From assembly GCA_009746045.1 (NCBI GenBank), contig RPFO01000213.1, forward strand, positions 6,066,654-6,130,653: DNA of 64,000 nt, in the 5' to 3' direction. This DNA comes from Mesostigma viride (Eukaryota > Streptophyta > Mesostigmatophyceae > Mesostigmatales > Mesostigmataceae). The notes under the pieces are model-generated. The model was not told the origin of the DNA and made no database searches. It saw nothing but the letters and a program-made list of their open reading frames with translations. Made by a program: the position numbers and the translations under genes. This document shows, piece after piece, positions 20,929 to 33,800 of the stretch. Every line of letters begins with the position of its first letter. Position 1 is the first letter of the stretch.

Positions 20929-22090
20929 CTCCCCCCCCCCCCTCCTGCCTCCCCCCCTCCCCCGTCTCCCCCTCTCCCCCTCTCCCCCTCTCCCCCTCTC
21001 CCCTCTCCCCTCTCCCCTCTCCCCCTCTCCCCCTCTCCCCTCTCCCCCTCTCCCCTCTCCCCTCTCCCCCTCTCCCCCTCTCCCCCTCTCCCCTCTCCCC
21101 TCTCCCCCTCTCCCCTCTCCCCCTCTCCCCCTCTCCCCCTCTCCCCTCTCCCCCTCTCCCCCTCTCCCCTCTCCCCTCTCCCCTCTCCCCCTCTCCCCTC
21201 TCCCCCTCTCCCCTCTCCCCTCTCCCCCTCTCCCCTCGCCCCTCGCCCCTCGCCCCTCGCCCCCTCGCCCCCTCGCCCTCGCCCCTCGCCCCCTCGCCCC
21301 TCGCCCCCTCGCCCCTCGCCCCTCGCCCCCTCGCCTCGCGCCCTCGCGCCCTCGCGCCCTCGCGCCCTCGCGCCCTCGCCCCTCGCCCCTCGCCCCCCGC
21401 CCCCCCGCCCTCTCGCCCCCTCGCCCCTCGCCCCTCGCCCCCTCGCCCCCCTCTCCCTTCCTCCCCTGCTCCCCTGCTCCCCGCTCCACTGCTCCCCCGC
21501 TCCCCTTCTCCCCGGCTCCCCCGCTCCCCGGCTCCCCCGCTCCCCCGCTCCCCGGCTCCCCGGCGCCCGGCCCCCGGCCCCCGGCCCCCGGCCCCCGGCC
21601 CCCGGCCCCTGGCCCCCGGCCCCCCGGCCCCCGGCCCCCCGGCCCCCCGGCCCCCGGCCCCCGGCCCCCGGCCCCCCCCCCCGGCCCCCGGCCCCCATGC
21701 CCCCGGGCCCCGGGCCCCCCCCGGCCCCCCAGCCCCCGGCCCCCGGCCGCCCAGCCCCCTGCCCCCGACCGCTGGCCCCCTGGCCCCCGGCTCCCCGGCT
21801 CCCCTGCTCCCCTGCCCCCCTGCTCCCCTGCTCCCCTGCTCCCCTGCTCCCCTGCTCCCCTGCTCCCCTGCTCCCCTGCTCCCCTGCTCCCCTGCTCCCC
21901 TGCTCCCCTGCTCCCCTGCTCCCCTGCTCCCCTGCTCCCCTGCTCCCCTGCTCCCCTGCTCCCCTGCTCCCCTGCTCCCCTGCTCCCCTGCTCCCCTGCT
22001 CCCCTGCTCCCCTGCTCCCCTGCTCCCCTGCTTCCCTGCTCCCTTGCTTCCCTGTTTCCCTGCCTCTTTCCTTCCCTCCTGCGCTCCTCC
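20929..22090. repeat. C-rich satellite mosaic, 1.16 kb
   Basis: Successive blocks: CCCCTCTC-type (about 20960-21235), CCCCTCGCC-type (21236-21460), CCCCCGG-type (21540-21790), then about 32 copies of the 8-mer CCCCTGCT (about 21800-22060). All frames on both strands stay open because of composition, giving false ORFs of over 400 codons. The minus strand is a dense run of G tracts able to form G-quadruplexes. Confidence 0.92.
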
Positions 22091-22439
22091 CTTCCTTCCC
22101 TTCTCCCCTCGTCCATTGTTCCCCCCTTGCCTCTTGTCCCATTCTCGCAACCCTTTTACTGGCCGGTGAACTCAATATCTACTCTTTCCCCTACACACGC
22201 GCGCCCTCCTGCCCTCCTGCCCTCCTGCCCTCCCCCCCCGCCACCACCACCACCACCACCACCACTGTGCCGTGTGCCAGAGTATGAGCAGAATGCGACC
22301 AAGGGCAGCCAGGAGCGGCAGATATCGCGGCTCGCCCAGCCAAAGTTCGCTGCGTCAGAGCCACACGATTGGAGCGCGGACCGGTGGAAGCTTAAGCGCG
22401 CGGGGTGAGCTGTGCCCTGCCTCAGCTGCCTTGTGGCTT

Positions 22440-22640
22440 CCTTGTCTGCCTCTCTTTTCTGCCTTGCACCTTGCCTTTCTTTTCTGCCTTGCACTTTGCC
22501 TTTCTTTTCTGCCTTGCACCTTGCCTTTCTTTTCTGCATTGTACCTTGCCTTTCTTTTCTGCATTGTACCTTGCCTTTCTTTTCTGCCGAGTACCTTGCC
22601 TTGCTTTTCTGCCTTGCATCCTCCATGCCTTGCTTTCCTC
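22440..22640. repeat. 25-bp pyrimidine-rich tandem repeat (about 7 copies)
   Basis: Unit close to TTGCCTTTCTTTTCTGCCTT plus GCACC, with variants GCATTGTACC and GCCGAGTACC. Confidence 0.85.
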
Positions 22641-22854
22641 TTGCCCTCCACTTGGCCTCGGACAATCAGCTTACCTAGCTTCCTTTGCTGGTTTACGGGG
22701 TCCATGAAACAGGGGGGTTGGGGCGTTGGAAGGGGAAGACGGTTCATGCCCATGTTCATGTGTGTGCGCCTGTGTCTGCATATGCGTGTATTTGTATATG
22801 CATGTGCATGTATGGGCGGGCGCATGGTGTAGGACAAAGGCGATGGGCATTTGC

Positions 22855-23165
22855 CCACCCACCCACCCACCCGCCCACCCACCCACCCGCCCACCCACCC
22901 ACCCGTCCACCCACCCACCCACCCACCCACCCACCCACCCACCCACCCACCCACCCACCCACCCACCCACCCACCCACCCACCCACCCACCCACCCACCC
23001 ACCCACCCACCCACCCACCCACCCACCCACCCACCCACCCACCCACCCACCCACCCACCCACCCACCCTCCCTCCACCCACCCGCCCCGCCCGCCCGCCC
23101 GCCCGCCGCCCGCCCGCCGCCCGCCGCCCGCCCGCCCATCCAGCCAGCCAGCCCACCCACCCACC
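22855..23165. repeat. (CCCA)n microsatellite, about 210 bp core
   Basis: Uninterrupted CCCA units from about 22910 to 23065, with CCCG variants on both sides. Open frames on both strands (HPPT and WVGG repeats) are composition artefacts. Confidence 0.92.
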
Positions 23166-24858
23166 TTGCCTGTGTGTGCTTTTATCATGGAGTGTCAATC
23201 CCATGAGTGTCAGCATGTCGGCATGTCTGCGTGGTCTGTTGGGCTTGCTGGGAGGCAATATATGGGTGTGTAGCCTGGGGTGAGCTATGCCCGTCCGGTG
23301 TGTGACTGATTTGCACCAAGTGGTTGAGCCTAGTGAATACCTAGGTTCATCTTATTTATCTGGCCCATCGTCGACACGCGAAGGCGTTACTCGGGAAGCA
23401 AGGGTGTATCTGCATTCCCTTGTCCATGCAGCACCTTCGTGGCTTTCATCAAGCATCTCCAGCGCGGGGCCTACTGATGTTCGAACTTCTGACACCTATA
23501 CTTAATACTGGCACCTATGTAATGATGTTGTACTTATCATACTTACTTATAATACTGATACTGTCCGTCTCTTGCTGTGTTATGCTGCCGCCGCCGGGCC
23601 CCGCCTGTGTGATTTCCCCCTCCCGCCCTTCTCTCTCGCCTTCTTGCCGCGCTCCCTCCCCCCCTCCTTCCCTGGTTTTGTCTGGCATGGCCCGCAGTGA
23701 CCACAACGCGAGCCATGCGCACAAGGACACGGGCCAGCACTCGCCCATGGTGAGTTGTAGCCACGTTTGCAAGGTGCCAGCCCCCCATGGTCTAATTAAT
23801 AATAATAGTGTGTAAATGGATTCTAATTAGTCGTAGGCCCGTAGTTTTTCAAAGGATGATGGGGCGCCGCGATCTTATAAGAAATTTTATAGTAGTTGTT
23901 GATGGACGGATGCATGCCTGGCTGCATGCGCCATGCGTAGTTTCTTGGTCTGTTCTTCAGTGACAGTGAATACTCTGATGAGCATTGTCAACCTGGTTTA
24001 TTCTGGATCCTGCTGGCTGCAGTCTACGAGATGATTAAGTAACTAGTCCTGGCTGCCGCATTCCCCCGTCGTCTCCCGTTGAGTTGCCGCAGTTTGCGTG
24101 CACGGGTCATGCATTGTGGGTAGAGGTAGCAGTGCTGGCGGCACAAGTACGGCATGATGAACGGTTGCACTGAATCATGCTTCCATCGCGCTGTTGAAAA
24201 AGGAAGCCTGCATTTCCCAAGCTAGGCTTTGTGTAGGTAACCTCGTATGCGAGGTTGGGTTTGGGTTCATCACGTTCCAGGGCACAGGCCACGAATAGGC
24301 CCGCAATTTCTTGTCACAGTACTTGTTGTTGTCATCACAGGCAAGTCCATGTCATGATAGGCCAAACGTCGCTGCTCTTCTTGCTTTGCACATGGCACCC
24401 TGTGTTTTCCGTGCCTGCGACCACAATCCTGACATCAACACTTCACAAGAAGCTTTTTTTTCACTACTCGCCTTTTACCTCACTTTACTTAATTCGCCTT
24501 CCGCGTCACCCTAACCCCCACTCTTTCTCTGTTAGATTCTTTCTTTGCGAATAGCCCATGTCCTTCGATTCTTCCTGCCAGCCACGCTGCCATCGACAAC
24601 GGCCATCATTCTTTCTTTACTCTGCCTCTGAATCGGTTTTCTCTGAATATAGGTTTAGTTGACGCATGGGGGAAAGATAGGGCCACTATGCCTTGGCCTG
24701 CGATGCGGAAGGTTGTCTACGACATGGGTTGACTTATCCGATGTTGCAAACGGTTCCAAGCTCGTCTTATTTTCTTTGGAGGACCAGGTTGTTTATTAGC
24801 GCTGGTTGTCTCCTTGATAAGGGTCGGTGGCTCTTGTTAAGGGGTCCGAAATTTTTTT
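23166..24858. other. Intergenic, no gene recognised
   Basis: Only short ORFs without recognisable domains or splice-linked coding signal on either strand. Confidence 0.45.
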
Positions 24859-25062
24859 AAAGATTTGATACGACTTGCTTATGAAGATTTGATACGACTT
24901 GCTTATGAAGATTTGATACGACTTGCTTATGAAGATTTGATACGACTTGCTTATGAAGATTTGATACGACTTGCTTATGAAGATTTGATACGACTTGCTT
25001 ATGAAGATTTGATACGACTTGCTTATGAAGATTTGATACGACTTGCTTATGAAGATTTGTAA
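24859..25062. repeat. 24-bp perfect tandem repeat (8.5 copies)
   Basis: Unit AAGATTTGATACGACTTGCT plus TATG, repeated without a mismatch by eye. Because 24 is a multiple of 3 it encodes an 8-residue repeat (IRLAYEDL) in one frame; there is no flanking coding sequence, so I treat it as a minisatellite. Confidence 0.9.
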
Positions 25063-25584
25063 TTGTTTGTTAAGTGAGCACCAGCTATGATGCTAGGGAC
25101 CTGTGGGTAGGCTGGTTGCCTAACGAATCTGAGTGTCGGAGTATTTTTGGTAAGTCGTGATTAATTGTTGGTTATCGGGCTCGAACTGACCCGAATGGTC
25201 GATGGGCCAGATTGGTGGCTGTAAGTTTGAGGGACTTTATGTACTAGTACTGGTATGATTAGCTAGCGTACTACCCTGGGGGTGTCTGGCTACTCTACTT
25301 GTAGTGGCGTTTTCAGCATTTTTCAGGCCGGTGCGTGACGCAGGCCGGTTTAGGATGATGTCCGCTTGTGTGTCGGCGGACCATGCCTTACACAAGCTAG
25401 GCAGTCAATTGTTTTGCTTTCCCTCCCTCCCACCCTCGAGGCTTTTCTTGCTTCCGCGTGCAGACTGAAAAACATTAAGGCCACTGTAACTGTTGCAATT
25501 GTGGCAGGGCTCCACGTAATGTTTCAATCAATGCTGGTATTCTTGGGAGTTGAATGATCTAAATCGTTCTGCGGTTCACCTTCC
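25063..25584. other. Intergenic upstream of hypothetical gene
   Basis: No recognisable coding or structural feature. It would contain the promoter of the gene starting at 25585 if that start is right. Confidence 0.4.
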
Positions 25585-27286
25585 ATGTCGCACTCCTTCC
25601 GCCTGCCACTTAACCGCCATGCACCCACACTACCCACTGACCACCAATGCACCAAACATCCCGTCATGAACCGCAACGATACTCTCTTCCTGCCTGCCCC
25701 ATCCCCCAAACCACAGTCTCATGCCCACGCACACAGCACACCCGGGTCCCCCAGCCGCCTGGCGCCCCTCTCGGTCCCCGCTGCTGCCCGCCGCCACACG
25801 GTCGGCCCCCGCTCGCTGGACAACAGCCCCAAGTCGCCCGCGCTGCGGCGGGGGTCGTGGACGCCGGACGCGCGCAGCTCCGAGTTTGACGAGAAGTACT
25901 CGGAGACGCCGATGCACTTGCAGGAGATGCACAGCAAGGTACTTCTATAAGGGCACGCATCGATGCACGTGCAGGAGATGCACAGCAAGGTACTTCTAGA
26001 AGGGTATCCATTTGACGATGGCTCATGATGGCATGCTGTCGTACGTCACGGCGAGAAGTCCACGGATACGCCGATGCACTTGCAGGAGATGCGTGGCAAT
26101 GTGGGTGGGTAAGGTGTCGGGGCCAAGGGCAGGGATGCTGGCTTCATGTTGGCATACTGGCACCCGTGGATGACAACTTTCTCGAAGATGCCGATGCACC
26201 TACAGGGGGTGCGCAGCAAGGTGTAAGGGAACCCGTGGAGGCACCATCAGTATAAGGATGTGCACGTCAAGGTAAGCGCGCCCGCCGCATTTACTGGTTG
26301 TGATGGGATACCCAGTGTGCCCTGGCGTGCATGGGTCCAACGTCGGGATGATGCGATGGAAAGGTGCTTGTTGTACTGGTGCACAGATGGCATGCTAGCC
26401 ACCGAGCAAATGTGTCCTCTCCCCCATCAGGCTTTCCCTGCAAGTTGGCTGCTGACCACCGATTCGCCGTGTATATAGGAAGCCATGGTTGTTGACAGCT
26501 ACGCTTCACGGGCTCCTTGTCCCACGCGAGATGGGTCAAGACCGCCCTACATGCCATTCCCCACCACCTGATTGCACCCAGCATTCTTGCGTGACTAATA
26601 CATCAGAATGCCAAGCAACCAACGAATCAAGCACGCCTACTTCCAGAACTTTGCATGTGTTGGATATCGCTGACTTTGGGCACCCGCCAGGTTACTGCTG
26701 AACACTTGGGTCTTAGTGCACCCACAGCAGGTGCCAGACTCTCCTCGTGAGTAGTTTCGATTGCAGCTGTGGCTTGCCTTTGGGCATGAGGGAAGACGGT
26801 TGTCCCTGCCCCCTTCTCATCGTGCAACACACAGAGATGGCATGCACTAGAGGTGTGCCGCATTCCCCCCATGGGCTCGCGTGTAATCAATTCACTGATG
26901 CCCAGTTAGCCAACAGATTGCACGTGCTTGCTTCGATCCCCCCACCCCCCACCCCCCCACGCAGGTGTTTGACATCCTTACTTCGTACCCAAATAACCAA
27001 CGGAATAGAATATGCTTGCTTCCTTGGACCCCCCCCCCGCAGGTGTTTGACATCCCACTCCACTCCCACGGAGAGCATGCCCCATTAACCAGCGGATGGC
27101 GCGTGCTTGCTTCCATGCCCCCCCCCACCCCACCACCCTGTAGGTGTTTGACATCCCGGACTTCATCGCACGCGAGCGTGCAGTCATCACCGCTGGGCGC
27201 ACATTCACGTGGGGGGGCCGCATGCGCTACAAGCTGCCGGGGTTCAACCCGAGTCGCAACCATGTGCTCAAGTCTTTCCATTCCTA
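25585..27286 (+). CDS. Two-exon hypothetical protein
   Basis: Exon 1, 25585-25938, starts MSHSFRLPLNRHAP and ends ...LQEMHSK at donor AAG|GTACTTC. Exon 2 begins at 27144 after TGTAG with VFDIPDFIARERAV and reads to a TAG ending at 27286. The phases join (0/0), giving about 165 residues. The N-terminal half is Pro/Ser-rich and disordered-looking with basophilic-kinase-like sites (ARRHTVG, LRRGSW). The exon 2 part (TAGRTFTWGGRMRYKLPGF) looks folded but I do not recognise the family. More exons up- or downstream are possible. Junction copies: the exon 1 donor recurs at 25971-25998 and in weaker form at about 26070 and 26190; the exon 2 acceptor recurs at 26961 and 27040. Confidence 0.5.
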
Positions 27287-30200
27287 GCCACCGGTGCACA
27301 CAAGTCTTCCCAGTCCTAGCGGACATGGTTTCGTGTGCTTCAGCTTTCCACTTCTTGCCGCCGGCACATGGAACCACAAGGATGATGCACAAATCGTTTT
27401 GATATCCTAGCCGCCGGCACATGCAACCGCGTGGCCAAGCTTCGTACTCCTAGCCACCGGCAAGCATGATCCTGTGCCCAGGCTCCTGCGTTTCTAGCTG
27501 CAGGGTGTGGACCACAGTATAGGGGACACCCCTAGGAATAGGGAATCTGGGCCCTTTGGGGGCTGCCCTTGTGAATTCTAGCCCGAGACGGTGGGGTCCT
27601 TTTAACCTCCGCGCAGGTGACCGGAGGGCCTTTTTTTTTTTAGGGTTTGTACTTGTTGGAAGGGACAAATGGGTCTGTTTTATCGAGAGGCTTACACCAG
27701 TGACACGGTGCGATCTAGTTGGCTGGTGGGAGAAGAAGGGAAGGTGGCCCCGCTGAACATGGACTGCATGCCATTTGATGATAGTGGGCCCGATCTATAG
27801 ATGCCTGCCCATTTTGTTACTGAGAAGTGCCAAAGGAGGGCGCGGCAAGAAAAATGCCTCATCTGGCGCAAGGTGGGAGGTGACAACAGCCCGTGGGCTT
27901 GTACTGTCCCAATATCAAGCCAGGGTGAAGTGTACAAGTCGCCTTTGTTGTGCGTGGAACGCTACAAGATTTGTTGTATAGCCGTTGGCATAGCTCATGC
28001 CCTTGCTTGTTGTAGATAGATGTTGTAGATAGATGTTGTAGATAGATTAGAACGGTAGGACTGTTTGCACCCATCCATCCATCGGGGTTAATGCTCCGTG
28101 ACTCCCCAACGGGAGCACGAGTCTAATTAATTAATTAATTATAATTAATTAATTAATTAATGTCCTTGCTGCGGCCCTTAATGCTAGCATTAAAAAAATA
28201 TGTTTCACTCCCACACGAGACTTTGCCTAATGGGGTCTGCCTGAAGTCTGCTGGGTTATGACAATGATCGGCGCATGTTGTCACGCACATGTATATTTCG
28301 GATTCCAGACTTCAGGGCTGCGCTGGTCGTCTAATCCATTTGCTTGCATGAGCGATTTTTTAAACTTTTGTGTAGTTATTTTTTTCTAATTAGATTAGCG
28401 TAGTACTCCGTGGCATGCCTTTGCGCATGACACGCAAGTACTTACTTACTTACTTAATTAATTAATTAATTAAAATCATAGCTCCGTGGGGAGCATATGT
28501 AACACATAGCCCTGAGAAAGGGGCATCTATGGGTTTGTAATACAATCAGGGCGACAACCTGCAGGTGTAGGATGTACAACTATCACCTGCTCTGGGTGCA
28601 CTTACTTACTTGCTTGAGCGATGGCAAGTCTCTACTATGCAGCCACCATTTACGGATCGAGAAAAAGTGGGTTAGTTCTTCAGGTTAATTATGTTACATG
28701 TACGATTCTGTAGGTATTGATAAAATGGTTGTACATCTCCTATAGCGAGCAGACTCTGGCTAAAATTAAATTAAATTAAATATTATAACATGACGTAGAT
28801 CCGTTGGGAGATCATGTAGCACATAAATTCCCTTGCTGGACGGATGGAGGTGGGTGAATATTAAGCCGTGAAACCGAACTAATCTAACTCTTAGCTAATC
28901 TAATCTAGAAAACCCTAACTATTCTACTCAGCAAAGCGCCCCTTCCTCTTGGGGGGGGGGGCTTGCCCACAAGGGCTGGCGTGTGGGCCTGGACAATCGA
29001 TCTTCCACCTCTTCTTGTTCTGCATAGCAGTCCAAGCAAGAGAGAGGGAGTGAATGCGATGTTCATGAAACGGGGCTGGGACCACTAGGTTGGCCAGCAT
29101 GCAACTGCTGTGGGTAGGTCATGGCATGTTTACCTATCTTTTTAGGAATGTCCTTGGGGCCAGGCCAGGTCAGGACATGCCGCCCTTCCTGGCCAAACCA
29201 CTGGGGGCCCGCTAGACCGAGGTCGGTGTGTATTTGACTGGTGCGAGCGAGATGTCCTACGAATGCTATCCTACGCTGACTCCGGCTAGCTCCAGCATAG
29301 ATCAGCATGGCCTTATCTAGAGTACAGAGCTCATCCAGCGTGATTTGACAATCGACCGTGAGAGGGGTGGCCCCGCACGTAGCAGCATGTGAGACATTAT
29401 GTACACTTACAATTATATAACAAATCATGCAATTAATTTTACAATTGTTTCCGTTTGTACATGAGAAGCGGGTGTGGTCAATATGTCCTTAGCGCCTAAC
29501 CACAACTCTTCATGAGCTCTTAGTCAGACTATTATACGCCACATGTCCACGGCACCTTATCCCTTGACTACAACAATCGGTCGCAACTTCACACACTTCT
29601 TGGATATTCCGGCCGCATGACCTGGATGGAATCACACAGCAGCATATGTGGAAAGACAACATTAGTAGAGAGATGATACCATATTTTGTGGCAAAGCTTT
29701 TACTGCTAGACAACTAAGATGTTAACAACTAAGAATAGCCACCTCCTGGGCACAACGCACCATCATCAGACATAATCTGGTTGTCTCCTTGATAACTATG
29801 ACAATTCAACATGACATGCAATTTCATGGTGGTATAGAATCAACATCCCAGCATCAAACAAACCAGCAAACTAGCATGCCCGCTGCAGATAACTAGCAAA
29901 CTAGCTGCCGGAAAAGGCGCAGTAGGCCTGCGTGTTTGACCGCCTGACCAGCCCGAGCACAACTAGCATGCCAGCACAACAAGCAGGCATATGCTTGCTC
30001 TTGTTGTACTACAATATCATCTCCCAAGGCTGGAACAGAGGCAATGCAGCAACCATGGGGGGCATGATCCACTAAGCAACAGTTCTAGTCGCATAGTTGT
30101 CTCATCATAGCGAGCTTACATTTGAGGCTCAACGAGCTTCCCAGTCCCATGCACAGCCAAAGCAAGCAGATCTTCCCCAGTGCGGCTTTGGAGCCACACT

Positions 30201-30844
30201 GAAAGCGCTGGGTCATTTCCTCAACTCCACCCGACTTCATGACTTCCCAGAGACAGAAAAGACTTTCTTATTCCAGCCAGGTGCAGATTGCTCTGGTCCC
30301 CATCTTGTCCATTACATCTCCATCCCAGCAGCCAAGTATCTAGCACACAAACCACAAAAGCAAAAATGCGCTTCTGGAATGATATTTACTCCCCAAAAGA
30401 CTGCTCTCACACGCACCGCAGAGACAACAACAATCCTGCAGGCCTGATGATGCAAGGACCGGTACCAATGAAACGCAAGCCAACCTTTGCACAAGCTGCA
30501 CTGTACCCAAATGCCTGCACTTGCAACTAGGAGGCACTGCCTTGCCATTTACCAAGGCTTCTCAACTTCAGTCCACAGATACAACAAATCAAGGGTGGCT
30601 GCAAGGGGCTGCGAGGGGCTGCGGGGTTGCCGAACGTAGGGTGACAGGAGGGGCGTGATTATGCAGGTAAAACGTTCTCAGCTTGTGAACATCTTCTTCG
30701 CTTGTTCAGATCCCAAGGCAAAAAGCATTGCTTGACCCTGCGACAAACGATACCCTACGAGACTCCTTGCCTAGCCATCATCTGTGGCTTCTTGGGCATT
30801 CAAGGACACAAATGGGAGAAAAAACGTAGCAGAGTGACACTTAC
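27287..30844. other. Intergenic between convergent genes; TTAA-linked hairpin repeats
   Basis: No gene recognised. (TTAA)n tracts adjoin a short hairpin-like word built on GCTCCGTTGGGGAGC at about 28090-28160, 28440-28510 and 28760-28825; a fourth copy is in an RtcB intron at 34145-34200. A minus-strand ORF at 29428-29063 has no recognisable domain. The short last exon of RtcB (expected to encode about 20 residues ending in IKG) should lie here but I could not find it. Confidence 0.45.
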
Positions 30845-33800
30845 AAGTATCAACCACTTGCGTGACGTCTTTATAGGACTCCGGCGCCTGCAAGGAGCGA
30901 CACAAGGAATCGCGGCAGGCACCACCGGCAGCAGCAGCAACCAGCGTACAAGATACGCAATTGTTGGTTAAACCAGCAGAAAGCTGTGCAGAAAACCCAC
31001 AGGGCTCTGGAAGCGGGTCGAAGGACCATCCACTGGTCACTATATCACAACTGGTCATTAAACACAAACCAGCTCGGGACGGGCTCCAACACTCGTCACA
31101 TGAGGGAACTAATAGGGCATACACAAACTACTGTTTGGGGTGGGTGTTATCATGACTGGTACCTCCTCCATGACCAGCTCGGGGCTCATCGTACACACAT
31201 GTCACATATCGTAGATGGGACCTGATCTTATGTAGAAAACGATAACTACTATGGGGCCTTCCCCATACCTCCTCCATGACCAGCTTGGGGCTGGCCACGC
31301 GAATCGCGATCCCCTTCTCCTTGAGGTTGTTCAGCACGGTGTGGTAGTCCAGCTTGTCCCTGGCAGGGTGGGGACGAGCAAATCGATTGGGGGGCATGAC
31401 AGAATTGGACCTTGTTAGCTTTAAAAGATTAGTCCCCTGGCAGAGGTAGGCAAAAGGTGCGGGCAACATGCAGGGCGAGGAGGGTTCTGCGTGCGAGCGA
31501 TGGAGATAGGGAAAAAAAACAAAGGAATATACTAGAGAAAAAATGGGAAAATATCAAAGGCACGCGATAGAAACAACAATGATTCATATAACTAGACAAA
31601 GTAGACAAGTCAAGCCAAATAGGCATAACGCGAAGGAAATGGACGAGGGAAATGGGGGGTGAGGGGGGTTTCATGGCCTCGATTATCCTCAAAGAAATAT
31701 CTACAGGAGGCCTCAAGACCGTGACATTCTTCAGCATCTTGCAACAAGGCATGCCTCGATGACTAGTGCAGCACGCTTGGCTCCTTCCCCACTGCCAACA
31801 TTACACCAAACACACACACATACACACACACACACGAAGAAAAGAAAAAAAAGACTACCACCTTGCAAGCCAGCAGTGGTAGGGGATGCAAGATGACACC
31901 TTGGGATTAGGATTTTCTAGTAGACGACAGGGGTATCATACCACGGAGAGTTACATGCAGAGGAGTACCATATACCATATACCATATGCCATATACCATA
32001 TACCATACACCATACACCATATACAATATACCATATACCATATACCATATTCCAATGAAGGTATCTCTTGCCGCCTGGGTTATCTCACCGTGACTTTGCC
32101 CGGCTCTGCGCCCTGCCTGCCCCGTGGCACGTGCTGCCAAACGTCTCCTCCATCCCCTTCTCCGTCCCCGTGAGCACGTAGCTACAGGTGCTGTGGCGGA
32201 TGAAAGAGAGGAACGTGTGGCGCGCACGGGGGACCCAACATTGGGGACATCAGGTGTCAGCGTTCTAGTGGGAAGTGATGTAGCTCCACGTGCTGTCGTG
32301 GATGGATAGGGGCATGCGATATTGGTTGGTGTTGCTGGGGGGGCACAACGTGGGACACCAAACCGCTAGTTAGCGTGGACATGCCACAACCTAATCACTA
32401 GTTTACAAGTTCCGTTAGTTTGCTCGTAGGTCGCGTGGACGACGGGCGAAACGGGGGCGAGAACGAGACGAAAACAGCAGCCTTCAAGTGATCAATGTAA
32501 AACAAGCATGGTCAAGGATATGAGCTGGTAGTCAACGTGACCCATCTACGACATGACTACCCAACTATTAGATGGCACATTTAGATGCCTAATAAATGAT
32601 GGCATGCTGGCCTACCCCATCATTCCGCTGATGACGTCACGACAGCAATCCCCCATCCCAGAACCTCCTATACTACGATCGCCTAGTACTATAGCCTACA
32701 CCCTATGGCACTAAGCCTACTACAGCCCCCCCCCCCCAAATGCACCATAAGCTGGCCTGTGAGCTACTACTTGGGGTTGCAAAGACATTGGCACATGACA
32801 TCAGGAACAAGAACAGCCACTGATGATGGCAGACAAAAGTGACAACTCCACTTGCCATTCTGTATAATACAACATTATTAGTTTGGGATCCATTCATATA
32901 CACAATAGTGGCATGATATCATTGGAGCCCAATAAATGTGACAACCTCTCTCGCCATTCTGTATAATGCGAATCACAAACAAAGCTCCAACAAATACAGC
33001 ATCGTTCCATATACACACCCCATCGTTCCATATACACACCCCATGGTTCCTCTGATCAGCACTAGCTGGCCCGTGAGATGTTCGTCAACGCAGCCGCATC
33101 ACAACTACATCATCAAAAGCGATGGCACAACATTAACCTATACCCAACCCATGGTTCCATATACAGACATGGTTTAATCTGCACACCCCCATGGTTCCAT
33201 AAACACCCCCCCATGGTTCCATATACACACCCCATGGTTCCGCCGATGAGCACCGGCTGGCCCGTGAGCTGGTAGTCGACCGGGATGAGCGGGTGGTGCG
33301 GGGGGAACGCGCGCGTGGAACCCTTGCGATGGACCAGCAGCTGCATCGGTTTGCCATCCACCATCTGATGGGCGTGGAGGGGGGGACGTATACGAGAGGA
33401 TTTGAAAGGAGGAATGAAAGTAAGGAGGGGGGGGGGGGAGTAGTCAAGACGGGGGGGGAGATGCACCCACTCAGGGATGTAGTTGGGGGGGGGGGGGGGA
33501 AGATGGGGAGGGGACTTGTTGGAAGAGTGTGTGGGGGAAGAGGTGATATGAGTGTCAACTCCCTTGAGGTGGGAATTGGGGGGGGGGATGGTCAGAACCG
33601 CAAACTGTGTTCCCGAGAACAGGTGCCGGGGGGGGGGGGGGGGAAGGTCTGGGGGTGAGGGAAGACGCTGAGGCTCACTTGGTTGCTGGTGGATGATCTG
33701 GCATTGGGGCACCACCTCCTGACATGAGGAAATGACTTGCCAAAAGATTATGTGACATTTTCTTGGGTGTCGTGCACATATCCTGAGGGGCACTGAGGGG

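Noticed and set aside
20840-22408. ORFs of 400-520 codons on both strands rich in Pro/Ser/Leu or Gly/Arg/Glu
   Set aside because: They are produced by the C-rich tandem repeats, are open in nearly every frame, and have no non-repeat domain.
22685-23283. HPPT/WVGG repeat ORFs
   Set aside because: Direct translation of (CCCA)n; no start context, domain or flanking exon.
24859-25062. Eight-residue repeat protein (RLAYEDLI)
   Set aside because: No coding sequence beyond the repeat on either side; the open frame follows from a unit length divisible by three.
29063-29428. Minus-strand ORF of 121 codons as a gene or the last RtcB exon
   Set aside because: It has no recognisable domain and does not resemble the conserved RtcB C-terminus.
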